DNA of 13,470 bases from an uncultured Flavobacteriaceae bacterium. GTDB taxonomy: Bacteria; Bacteroidota; Bacteroidia; Flavobacteriales; Flavobacteriaceae. The notes under the pieces are model-generated. The model saw only the letters and a program-made list of their open reading frames with translations, was not told where the DNA came from and did no database searches. Both the position numbers and the translations under genes were made by a program. Below are positions 1 to 7,678 of the stretch, piece by piece. Position 1 is the first letter of the stretch. The number at the start of each line of letters is the position of its first letter. Where the stretch lies: assembly GCA_913044085.1 (NCBI GenBank), contig CAJWNW010000040.1, positions 1 to 13,470 on the forward strand, given 5' to 3'.

Positions 1-3000
1 AAGTGCCATTTCTTACACGAATGGCTAATAAATTGCCTAATATAGACACGGATGTGATATCAAATTTATCTGTTCGTGGTGAGTTTGCTTACTTGAAGCC
101 TGATGCTCCTAATGGAACGGACTTTGATAGCGAAGTAACTTCTTATATTGATGACTTTGAAGGCACCCAAAATGGCATCAGTTTGCTCAGTCCCCAGTCT
201 TGGTTTTTGTCGAGTCGCCCTAAAGCCTTGGGCCGTATTTATAACCAAGGCAGCGAGGATGATAATGGATATCAAAATGGCTTTGATCGTGCCTTGTTAA
301 ATTGGTATACAGTGGATCCTATTTTTTACAGTTCTCAACGTCCTGGTGAAATTACGGACAATGATGTTTCCAATCTATATACAAGACGAATTTTTATTGA
401 TGAACTTTTCCCTGAATTGGATTTGGTCACAGGTCAATATTCCGTCATAAATTCTTTGGATTTAGTTTATAGGCCAACAGAACGTGGGCCATATAACTAC
501 CAATCTGGTGCTGAAGACGGAGTCTTAGAAAATCCTCAAAATAGTTGGGCAGGTATTTCGAGACAATTGACCTCCACGGACTTTGAACAGTCCAATGTAG
601 AATATATAGAATTTTGGTTGATGGACCCTTTCCTAGACAATCCATCAAACCCTGGAGGTAAACTTGTGTTAAACCTTGGGAATATTTCTGAAGATGTCAT
701 TAAAGACGGTACAAAACAGTATGAAAATGGCCTTCCTCCCGACGGAGACATCAGTTTATTACCACAGACCACTTGGGGCACTGTTAACCCTCAAAATCAA
801 TCTTTAATTTATGCATTTTCTTCTCAAGGTCAAGAACGCACCAATCAAGATGTTGGCTTGGACGGTTATGATGACAGTGAAGAAGCTAGCGTGGATTCAA
901 GATTTTCTGCTTTTTCAAATTTATCCGATCCAGCCAATGACAATTATGAGTATTTTTTAAATACAACTGGAGATATTTTTGAGCGTTATAAGTATTATAA
1001 TGGTCTGGAAGGTAACTCTCCAGATATATTTACAGAAAATAATCGCGGCTCAACAACCCAGCCAGATGTAGAAGACATCAACAGAGATAATACTATGAAC
1101 ACCATTGACAGCTATTACGAATATGAAATTGACATCAGTATAGCCGCACTTAACAATGTCAATAATCCACTCATTGTAGATCGGAAAACAGTCGCTAACA
1201 TTACCTTACCAAATGGATCTTCATCAGGAAATATCAATTGGTACCAGTTTAGGGTACCTCTTACGGCTTACACTAACGCCGTTGGTGGGATTTCTGATTT
1301 CAGATCTATTCGATTTACAAGGCTATATTTGAAAGATTTTTCAGAAACGACTGTTTTTAGATTTGGAACTTTTGATTTGGTTAGAAGTGACTGGAGGCGT
1401 TTTCAGCAGTCTTTGGACGAACAGTCCGATGCCGCTACTTTATTAGAGCCCACTATTTTTAGCGTTGGAATCGTTGGTATCCAGGAAAATGATGGCAGCT
1501 ATGTATCTCCTCCCGGTGTTCAGCGCGAGCAATTGAACAATAACAATACCATTGTCCGTCAAAATGAACAGTCCTTGGTTGTTGATGTATGTGATTTAGA
1601 AGGAAGCGATTCAAGGGCTGTTTTTAAGAATATCAATGTGGACATGCGCCAGTACAAAAAGGTCAAAATGTTTATTCATGCAGAAGACGGGGAGTCCAGC
1701 AGTTTCCAACAAGGAGATTTGGTTGCTTTTATTAGAATGGGAAATGATTTTACACAAAACTATTATCAATTGGAAATCCCATTAAGAAAATCTTCTGGTG
1801 CTGTAGGGGCTTCCGAGTCCGAAGTCTGGCCAGAACTAAATGAGCTTAATATTTCCTTGGAATTGCTTGAAAAAATCAAGTCTTTGGGTATCAGTGAAGG
1901 CACTTTAAGTAATGAAGACCCTACTTTTTATAATGTCATTGACGGTGAGTTGCAGGAAACGCCCGTGGATGGTTTTTCGCCCTATTCCTTAGGAATCAAC
2001 TCCACTCAAACCGAAACCCCATTTGAACAGCGGATTGCCATAAAAGGGAATCCGAATTTTGGAGACATTCGATCCTTGATGATTGGAGTTAAAAATGTTG
2101 GTTCTAACGATTTGTGCGCAGAAGTTTGGTTTAATGAACTTCGAATTGCGGATATGGACAACGAGGGGGGCTGGGCCACCATCATGAGTATGGATTCAAA
2201 TATTGCTGATTTCATGAATATTAATGCCAATGTAAAACGCAGTACTACAGGATTTGGAAATCTTGATCAAGGCCCTAATGAACGTAGCCGTGAGGATTTA
2301 AAACAATACGATGTGGTTGCTAATATGAACGTGGGACAATTACTACCAAAAAAATGGGGCTGGCAAATCCCTTTTAATTATGGTCAGAGTGAGACATTGA
2401 TTACTCCAGAATATGACCAACAATACAAAGATTTAAAATTACAAAATCGAATAGATGCTGCTGGGAATAGTGAGGATAGAGGTCGCATTCTTTCACAATC
2501 CGAAGATTACACTAAAAGGCAAAGTATTAACCTGATTGGCGTAAAAAAGCAACGAACTGTGGAAGCTACACCGAGACTCTATGACGTTGAAAATTTGACA
2601 TTTAATTACTCTTATAATGAATCACAACACCGCGATTTTGAGATTAAAAATGCTTTGGATCAAAATGTGCGTGTTGGTGCCAACTACAGTCACAGTTTCC
2701 AACCACTAAATTTTGAACCTTTCAAGAAAAACGATTCTCTTTTCAATGGGCGTTATTGGAAAATTTTAAAAGAATTTAATTTGAATTTATTGCCTACTAG
2801 TTTGACGGTCAGTTCAGATATTAACAGACAATTTAACAGTCAAAAATTTAGAGATGCCGATTTGGGCGCTAACAACATTGTGGTTGATGAATTGATTCGT
2901 AGAAATTACACCTTTGACCTTCAGTACACAATTAACTACCAGTTGAGTAATGCCTTGAGTTTGAATTTCACATCATCAAATAACCATATTGTGCGAAATT

Positions 3001-4823
3001 ATTTCATAAATGATGATTTGAACGGCGATCAAGACCCCGATTTAGACATATGGGATCGCTTTTTTGATTTTGGAGACCCTAACCGCCACACCCAACAGCT
3101 GGGAATCAACTATGCATTGCCACTCAATAAGATTCCAACTTTTGATTTTATAACTGCAAACTATTCTTATACAGGTGATTTTCAATGGAACAAAGGCTCT
3201 GATCTTTTTGGGCAACTTAATGTTGATGGCCAAACCTACAATTTAGGGAATTCTATTTCTAATGCCAACCAGCACAATTTTAACAGTTCCTTTGAAATGC
3301 GAAAACTTTATCGCTACTTGGGTGTAAAAAAATCAAGCTCAAAGCGATCTTCTGGAAGGCTATCTTCGAGATCTGGATTTAATACTAGCAATGATGAAAA
3401 TCCAAAGCGAAATTCAAAAAAGAAATTTAAATTAAAAGATATAGGAATTGGTTTACTTACCAGTATCAAAAGGATGCAACTAAATTATGCTGAAAACAAT
3501 AGCTCGTTTTTACCAGGGTATTTACCAACACCCGGCGCTATAGGCACGATACAACCAACTTTGGGATACACGCTTGGAAGCCAAAGAGATGTCCGTTATA
3601 TAGCTGCTCAAAATGGCTGGCTTACAACCTTTGACCAGTTCAATCAGCAATACACCGAGGCACACAATGAAAACTTGGATTATGCCATCAACACAGAGCC
3701 CATTCAAGATTTAAAAATTGATTTTACAGGGGGCAAAACGTATGCTACAAACTTTACCGAAAACTTTAACACCATTGACACCAATAGTGATGGATTAAGT
3801 AACAGTTATAATTCGCTCATCCAAAACACTTTTGGTAATTTTAATATTTCTACATCACTTATCCGTACTGCATTCAGTAAAAGCGATGAAATAACTTCGG
3901 CTGCATTTGAAGATTTTAAAAGCAACCGCTTGGTAATTGCAAAAAGATTGGCAGAAAATTTTTATGGACCTTCTGCTTATACCAATGATGCTGATGGATA
4001 CCCATTAGGATTTGGGAAAAACAGCCAGGCCGTTCTACTTCCCGCATTTTTGTCTGCTTACACTGGTAAAGGAGCCAATGAGGTTAGCCTCAGCGCCTTT
4101 AGAGACATACCGATTCCCAATTGGACTTTAAAGTATACGGGATTAATGAGAAATAAATGGTTTAAAAAGAATTTTAGACGTTTTTCAATAACCCATGGCT
4201 ACAGGGCTTCCTATACTATCAATCAATTTAGGATGAACTTGGACTATGAAGCTGCCGACCCAACCTTAGATTATGCATCTCAAGATACCAACGTTCTGGA
4301 CCAATCGGGAAATTATAAAGCCCAAACTTTGTTTAGTAATATAAACTTGGTTGAACAGTTTAGCCCACTTGTAAAATTAGATCTTGAAATGAAAAATTCG
4401 ATTAAATTTACTGGAGAAATAAAAAAGGACAGAAGCTTGTCCATAAGTTTTGATAATAATTTATTGACTGAGATTCAAGGCTATGAGTATATTCTTGGGA
4501 TAGGTTATCGAATCAAAGATTTAAGAATACGATCGAAACTTGCAGGGCCTCGAAAAATTGTAAAAAGTGACTTAAATATGAAAGCAGATATTTCTGTCAG
4601 AAATAACAAAACCATTATTCGCTATTTAGATTTAGATAACAATCAAATTAGTGCAGGGCAAACTATTTGGAGTGTAAAATATGCTGCAGACTATGCTTTT
4701 AGCAATAATTTGACCGCAATCTTTTACTTTGATTATGCATTTTCTGAATATGCCATATCGACCGCTTTTCCGCAAACAACCATCCGCTCTGGATTTACCT
4801 TGCGTTACAATTTTGGAAACTAA
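1..4823 (+). CDS. sprA: SprA, type IX secretion outer-membrane translocon (C-terminal part, 5' end outside window)
   Basis: SprA (Sov in Porphyromonas) is the giant outer-membrane beta-barrel that forms the translocation pore of the type IX secretion system. About 1606 residues are visible; family members are about 2400, so the signal peptide and N-terminal third lie upstream. The reading frame is already open at base 1, and the GTG at 3 is probably an internal valine, not a start. Recognisable features are the family signature YIDDFEGTQ near residue 50, long stretches of alternating hydrophobic/polar residues with Asn, Tyr and Asp typical of outer-membrane strands, and a C-terminus ending in an aromatic beta-strand (LRYNFGN). 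The Ser/Lys/Arg-rich segment around residues 1117-1150 is probably a soluble loop. The following genes (gcvH, vanZ-like, tonB) match the usual flavobacterial sprA neighbourhood as I know it. No frameshift is seen. Confidence 0.93.
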   Translation, partial: VPFLTRMANKLPNIDTDVISNLSVRGEFAYLKPDAPNGTDFDSEVTSYIDDFEGTQNGISLLSPQSWFLSSRPKALGRIYNQGSEDDNGYQNGFDRALLNWYTVDPIFYSSQRPGEITDNDVSNLYTRRIFIDELFPELDLVTGQYSVINSLDLVYRPTERGPYNYQSGAEDGVLENPQNSWAGISRQLTSTDFEQSNVEYIEFWLMDPFLDNPSNPGGKLVLNLGNISEDVIKDGTKQYENGLPPDGDISLLPQTTWGTVNPQNQSLIYAFSSQGQERTNQDVGLDGYDDSEEASVDSRFSAFSNLSDPANDNYEYFLNTTGDIFERYKYYNGLEGNSPDIFTENNRGSTTQPDVEDINRDNTMNTIDSYYEYEIDISIAALNNVNNPLIVDRKTVANITLPNGSSSGNINWYQFRVPLTAYTNAVGGISDFRSIRFTRLYLKDFSETTVFRFGTFDLVRSDWRRFQQSLDEQSDAATLLEPTIFSVGIVGIQENDGSYVSPPGVQREQLNNNNTIVRQNEQSLVVDVCDLEGSDSRAVFKNINVDMRQYKKVKMFIHAEDGESSSFQQGDLVAFIRMGNDFTQNYYQLEIPLRKSSGAVGASESEVWPELNELNISLELLEKIKSLGISEGTLSNEDPTFYNVIDGELQETPVDGFSPYSLGINSTQTETPFEQRIAIKGNPNFGDIRSLMIGVKNVGSNDLCAEVWFNELRIADMDNEGGWATIMSMDSNIADFMNINANVKRSTTGFGNLDQGPNERSREDLKQYDVVANMNVGQLLPKKWGWQIPFNYGQSETLITPEYDQQYKDLKLQNRIDAAGNSEDRGRILSQSEDYTKRQSINLIGVKKQRTVEATPRLYDVENLTFNYSYNESQHRDFEIKNALDQNVRVGANYSHSFQPLNFEPFKKNDSLFNGRYWKILKEFNLNLLPTSLTVSSDINRQFNSQKFRDADLGANNIVVDELIRRNYTFDLQYTINYQLSNALSLNFTSSNNHIVRNYFINDDLNGDQDPDLDIWDRFFDFGDPNRHTQQLGINYALPLNKIPTFDFITANYSYTGDFQWNKGSDLFGQLNVDGQTYNLGNSISNANQHNFNSSFEMRKLYRYLGVKKSSSKRSSGRLSSRSGFNTSNDENPKRNSKKKFKLKDIGIGLLTSIKRMQLNYAENNSSFLPGYLPTPGAIGTIQPTLGYTLGSQRDVRYIAAQNGWLTTFDQFNQQYTEAHNENLDYAINTEPIQDLKIDFTGGKTYATNFTENFNTIDTNSDGLSNSYNSLIQNTFGNFNISTSLIRTAFSKSDEITSAAFEDFKSNRLVIAKRLAENFYGPSAYTNDADGYPLGFGKNSQAVLLPAFLSAYTGKGANEVSLSAFRDIPIPNWTLKYTGLMRNKWFKKNFRRFSITHGYRASYTINQFRMNLDYEAADPTLDYASQDTNVLDQSGNYKAQTLFSNINLVEQFSPLVKLDLEMKNSIKFTGEIKKDRSLSISFDNNLLTEIQGYEYILGIGYRIKDLRIRSKLAGPRKIVKSDLNMKADISVRNNKTIIRYLDLDNNQISAGQTIWSVKYAADYAFSNNLTAIFYFDYAFSEYAISTAFPQTTIRSGFTLRYNFGN

Positions 4824-4843
4824 TTTTTAATACAAACAAAATA

Positions 4844-5224
4844 ATGAATATACCGGAAGAATTAAAATACACAAAAGACCACGAATGGATTCGCATTGAT
4901 GGCGAAATCCTCACCATTGGCATTACAGATTTTGCTCAAAATGAATTGGGTGATATTGTTTATGTAGAAGTCGAGACATTAGACGAAACTCTTGAAGCTG
5001 AAGCTGTTTTTGGAACGGTTGAAGCGGTTAAAACAGTGTCGGATTTGTTCCTTCCAGTATCTGGAGAAATTATTGAATTCAATGAGACACTTGAAGATGC
5101 TCCAGAGCAAGTCAATGAGGACCCTTATGGGGCCGGTTGGATGGTTAAAGTCAGGTGTGAAAATTTATCGGAAATTGAAAGCCTTTTAGAAGCATCAGAC
5201 TATATGACTTTAATTGGTGGTTAA
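4844..5224 (+). CDS. gcvH: Glycine cleavage system H protein
   Basis: GcvH is the lipoyl carrier that shuttles the aminomethyl group between the P, T and L proteins of the glycine cleavage system in the cytoplasm. The 126-aa product has the normal family length. It opens with the typical KYTKDHEWI segment (residues 8-16). The lipoylation motif VEAVKTVSD puts the lipoyl lysine at Lys63. The later NEDPYGAGWMVKV segment (about residues 91-103) is also characteristic. It starts 20 nt after the sprA stop, so co-transcription with sprA is likely, although the two have no obvious functional link. I see no glycine riboswitch upstream, because the gap is too short. The 3' end overlaps the next gene by 11 bp. 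Confidence 0.97.
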   Translation: MNIPEELKYTKDHEWIRIDGEILTIGITDFAQNELGDIVYVEVETLDETLEAEAVFGTVEAVKTVSDLFLPVSGEIIEFNETLEDAPEQVNEDPYGAGWMVKVRCENLSEIESLLEASDYMTLIGG

Positions 5225-5579
5225 AAAACTAACATTAACAGCAGTCGGAGTCTGTTATATGACACTGCTTACTATTGGGAGCCTTTCAACTTTAAGAGGC
5301 GTTCCAAAGCTAAATACAGAACACCTAGATAAAATAATACACCTTACAGCCTATTCGTTGTTGCAATTTGTATTGTTTTTTATGTTTAAAAGCTATAAAC
5401 TAAAAAATACTTTAAAATATAGTATTTTGGTTTCTATTGTCTTTGGCATAGTTATTGAATTTTTACAAGCAAATCTCACATCTTACAGAGAGTTTGAAAT
5501 TTTTGATATTATGGCAAATGTTACAGGAATTTTGATTATGGCAAAATTGATTGCCTTAAATAAAAACGTTCATTGTTAA
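5214..5579 (+). CDS. VanZ-like family membrane protein
   Basis: Small inner-membrane protein (121 aa) of the VanZ-like family. The family is named after the teicoplanin-resistance protein VanZ, but its chromosomal members in Bacteroidota have no established role, so no resistance function should be assumed. Four hydrophobic segments lie at about residues 5-24, 42-59, 67-82 and 98-113. Family hallmarks are the DKIIHLTAY motif after the first helix (residues 39-47) and the IEFLQ...REFEIFDIMAN segment (about residues 81-102). The start is a TTG at 5214 (or GTG at 5217) inside the gcvH 3' end. The first ATG, at 5259, would delete most of helix 1, so the overlapping start is preferred. The 11-bp overlap implies translational coupling to gcvH. 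Confidence 0.85.
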   Translation: MVVKKLTLTAVGVCYMTLLTIGSLSTLRGVPKLNTEHLDKIIHLTAYSLLQFVLFFMFKSYKLKNTLKYSILVSIVFGIVIEFLQANLTSYREFEIFDIMANVTGILIMAKLIALNKNVHC

Positions 5580-5644
5580 AAAATTAGAAACATTTATGTA
5601 GTTCTGTAAATTTTATTTAATTTAACCACGCATAAATAAACCCA

Positions 5645-6361
5645 ATGGAATCAAAGAAAAATTTAAAATCAGACGTCAGTAGAAATGGATCTATCTATTT
5701 CGCTGTAGGTTTAGCACTGATGTTATTTTTAACATATTCTACGCTAAACTGGAAAACCTATGACAAATCGGATATAGATATTGGCAAGTTAAACCTCGAC
5801 AATGAATTGGAAGAAGAAATCCCCATCATCGAGCAAGTTATCCCACCACCACCTCCTCCTCCTCCTCCAGCGGCTCCTGAAGTCATTGAAGTCGTTGAAG
5901 ACGAAGAAGAAGTTGAAGAAACTGTCATCGAATCAACTGAAACTGATCAAGATGAAGAGATTGAGGTCGAAGAAATTGAAGTCGAAGAGTTTGTTGAAGA
6001 TGTTGAAGTGCCATTTGCTGTCATTGAAAACGTACCGGAATATCCAGGATGTGAGCGCGGTTCTAATGCCGAAAAAAGAAAGTGCATGTCGGACAAAATT
6101 GCCAAATTTGTTCAACGAAAGTTCAATACCGATTTGGCTGGAGATTTAGGTTTATCTGGAAGACAACGCATTAGTGTGATTTTTAAAATTGATAAAAACG
6201 GAAATGTAGTGGGTGTGCGATCAAGAGCACCACATCCAAGACTTGAAAAAGAAGCGGCCCGCGTGATTAATATGTTGCCTAGGATGAAACCTGGACGGCA
6301 AAGAGGTAAGCCGGTAATTGTACCTTATTCCTTGCCTATTACTTTCCAAGTTCAGGATTAA
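5645..6361 (+). CDS. tonB: TonB family energy transducer
   Basis: Periplasm-spanning TonB-type protein (238 aa) that passes proton-motive-force energy from an ExbB/ExbD motor to outer-membrane receptors. Order of parts: a short cytoplasmic N-terminus; one transmembrane helix at about residues 17-35; a run of nine prolines at 67-75; a very acidic Glu/Asp-rich spacer at about 84-122 containing a repeated IEVEE unit; and a TonB C-terminal domain at about 124-238, including VPEYPGCE, the FKIDKNGNV strand and the closing LPITFQVQD. This flavobacterial architecture replaces the Pro-Glu/Pro-Lys rod of E. coli TonB with polyproline plus an acidic linker. It lies 65 nt after the vanZ-like gene. I see no clear TAnnTTTG box in that gap, so read-through from upstream is possible. 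Matching exbB/exbD genes lie about 3 kb downstream. Confidence 0.92.
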   Translation: MESKKNLKSDVSRNGSIYFAVGLALMLFLTYSTLNWKTYDKSDIDIGKLNLDNELEEEIPIIEQVIPPPPPPPPPAAPEVIEVVEDEEEVEETVIESTETDQDEEIEVEEIEVEEFVEDVEVPFAVIENVPEYPGCERGSNAEKRKCMSDKIAKFVQRKFNTDLAGDLGLSGRQRISVIFKIDKNGNVVGVRSRAPHPRLEKEAARVINMLPRMKPGRQRGKPVIVPYSLPITFQVQD

Positions 6362-6383
6362 TTTCTAAGAAACTTTTTATTTA

Positions 6384-6412
6384 AGAACATCCCGCCAATC
6401 ACGGGATGTTCT
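6384..6412. terminator. Bidirectional hairpin terminator between convergent genes
   Basis: A perfect 11-bp inverted repeat (arms 6384-6394 and 6402-6412) with a 7-nt loop sits 22 nt after the tonB stop. It also overlaps the stop codon of the convergent protease gene. On the + strand it is followed by a short AT-rich tract (TATTTTAAAT). The T-run is weak on both strands, so termination strength is uncertain, but the position between two converging genes fits a shared terminator. Confidence 0.75.
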
Positions 6413-6857
6413 ATTTTAAATATAGATAGTTTTTATCGCAATCAATAATTGCATTTCCTTTTTTTAACACATCGGCTCCAATAATGCCATCTACTTTCCC
6501 TAAATCAGCTGATTTAAAAGCCTTGTTGATGGGATTTAAATCTATACAAGCTACGTTGCATTTTTCAAACACCCATTGGCCAATACGCAGTTTGTTGTTT
6601 TTAGAAATCTTTGATTCAATTTCGTCTGTTCCAGCTCCATGCGCTTTTATTCTTTCAGGTTCAATATTAAGCCTAAATTTTTCAATCGCAGATTGCGCAA
6701 CAAAAGTTGTAGACGCACCAGTATCTAAAATAAACCAACCTTTGGTATTGTTTATTTTAGCGACTATTTTATAGTGATTACTAGAAATCAGATGCAATTT
6801 AATTTTATAGAAATCCTTTTGATTTAAAAACTCTTTTAATGAAGTATTTTTTTTCAA
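6411..6857 (-). CDS. Retropepsin-like single-domain aspartic protease
   Basis: Predicted 148-aa aspartic protease of the retropepsin-like (gag-asp/clan AA) group. The catalytic motif is ILDTGAST with Asp45. The second hydrophobic signature GIIGADVL lies at about residues 124-131, as in single-domain clan AA proteases that act as dimers. There is no signal peptide or membrane helix, so a cytoplasmic location is inferred; the substrate is unknown. The start is TTG (6857-6855 on the minus strand). An in-frame TAA lies two codons upstream and there is no internal methionine, so TTG is effectively the only credible start. The gene converges on tonB and diverges from tatD. A TATCTTTG box 17 nt upstream of the start is its likely promoter element. 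Confidence 0.82.
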   Translation of the reverse strand: MKKNTSLKEFLNQKDFYKIKLHLISSNHYKIVAKINNTKGWFILDTGASTTFVAQSAIEKFRLNIEPERIKAHGAGTDEIESKISKNNKLRIGQWVFEKCNVACIDLNPINKAFKSADLGKVDGIIGADVLKKGNAIIDCDKNYLYLK

Positions 6858-6869
6858 GGCTTATTTTTT

Positions 6870-6902
6870 TTGACAAAGATAGCATACAAAATAGTATTTT
6901 TG
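6870..6902 (+). promoter_or_regulatory. Putative tatD promoter (TTG - 22 nt - TATTTTTG)
   Basis: TTG at 6870-6872 is followed after 22 nt by TATTTTTG at 6895-6902. Both elements match the Bacteroidota sigma factor consensus (TTG, 17-23 nt, TAnnTTTG). The box ends only 4 nt before the tatD GTG, so transcription would start at or next to the start codon. Its -33 element overlaps the start region of the divergent protease transcript, and the two promoters interleave within 49 bp. Confidence 0.6.
6874..6881 (-). promoter_or_regulatory. Putative -7 promoter box for the aspartic protease gene
   Basis: On the minus strand these bases read TATCTTTG, an exact match to the Bacteroidota -7 consensus TAnnTTTG. 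The box lies 16 nt from the TTG start, giving a leader of roughly 10 nt. I find no TTG-type -33 element at the usual 17-23 nt spacing, so the assignment rests on the -7 box and its position. Confidence 0.55.
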
Positions 6903-6906
6903 TACT

Positions 6907-7674
6907 GTGATTTTAGCAGACACTCATACACATCTTTATAGCAAAGCTTTTGATATAGACCGAGATCAAATGATTAAAAGAGCCTTGAAAGCTGGAATTT
7001 CTCGATTTTATTTACCGGCCATAGATTCGAGTTATACAGAAAGTATGTATGCGTTGGAGCGGAAATACCCCAACCACGTTTTTTTAATGGCGGGGTTGCA
7101 TCCAACCCATGTAAAAGACGACTTCAAAGTCGAATTAGCACATGTTAAAGAAAATCTTGAGCATCGAAAATTTGTTGCCATTGGAGAAATTGGAATCGAT
7201 CTGTATTGGGATAAAACTAGCTTAAAGCAACAACAAGAAGCCTTTTATCTTCAAATTCAATTGGCCAAGCAGTATAAATTGCCTATTGTAATTCATTGCC
7301 GAGATGCGTTTGAGGAAGTTTTTGAAATTTTAGAAGCTGAGAGGTCAGATGACTTGTTCGGAATTTTTCATTGTTTCACAGGGAATTTAGCGCAAGCCCA
7401 ACGAGCTATTTCATATAATATGAAACTTGGTATCGGAGGTGTTGTAACCTTTAAAAATGGAAAAATTGATCAATTCTTATCTAAAATTGATTCGTCACAT
7501 ATTGTTTTGGAAACCGATGCACCCTATTTATCTCCAGTGCCCTATCGTGGAAAGCGAAACGAAAGTGCTTATTTGTTAAATGTACTTGATAAGGTTGCTA
7601 GTATTTACGGAATGGATAAACAAGATATCGCTCAGATTACAACCAATAACGCTTTGGATATTTTTAAAATTTAA
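6907..7674 (+). CDS. tatD: TatD family metal-dependent hydrolase
   Basis: 255-aa cytoplasmic TIM-barrel hydrolase of the TatD/YcfH amidohydrolase family. These are divalent-metal enzymes, and several members act as DNases (3'-5' exonuclease activity). All expected ligands are visible: the HxH pair His7/His9 in DTHTH, Glu94 in AIGEIGID, His130 in VIHCRDA, His155 in IFHCF, and Asp204 in LETDAPYLSP. Length is normal. The start is GTG at 6907: a stop lies 15 nt upstream in frame, and the HxH motif begins at residue 7, so no later start is possible. A promoter-like box ends 4 nt upstream, suggesting a leaderless mRNA. The asparaginase gene follows 4 nt after the stop, so the two very probably form an operon. 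Confidence 0.94.
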   Translation: MILADTHTHLYSKAFDIDRDQMIKRALKAGISRFYLPAIDSSYTESMYALERKYPNHVFLMAGLHPTHVKDDFKVELAHVKENLEHRKFVAIGEIGIDLYWDKTSLKQQQEAFYLQIQLAKQYKLPIVIHCRDAFEEVFEILEAERSDDLFGIFHCFTGNLAQAQRAISYNMKLGIGGVVTFKNGKIDQFLSKIDSSHIVLETDAPYLSPVPYRGKRNESAYLLNVLDKVASIYGMDKQDIAQITTNNALDIFKI

Positions 7675-7678
7675 CAAA

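Noticed and set aside
4824..4843. Glycine riboswitch before gcvH
   Set aside because: Only 20 nt separate the sprA stop from the gcvH start, too short for any riboswitch.
5802..6149. Lys/Leu-rich ORF in another frame of tonB, and the 5933-6115 minus ORF
   Set aside because: Both are by-products of the repetitive GAA/GAT-rich acidic linker and polyproline codons.
6484..6774. Plus-strand 96-aa ORF antisense to the protease gene
   Set aside because: The minus frame encodes clear DTGAS and IIGADVL motifs; the plus frame shows no family pattern.
7580..7678. Longer start for the asparaginase gene inside tatD
   Set aside because: The added residues are a frame shadow of tatD. The ATG at 7679 places the TGGS motif at the usual distance from the N-terminus.
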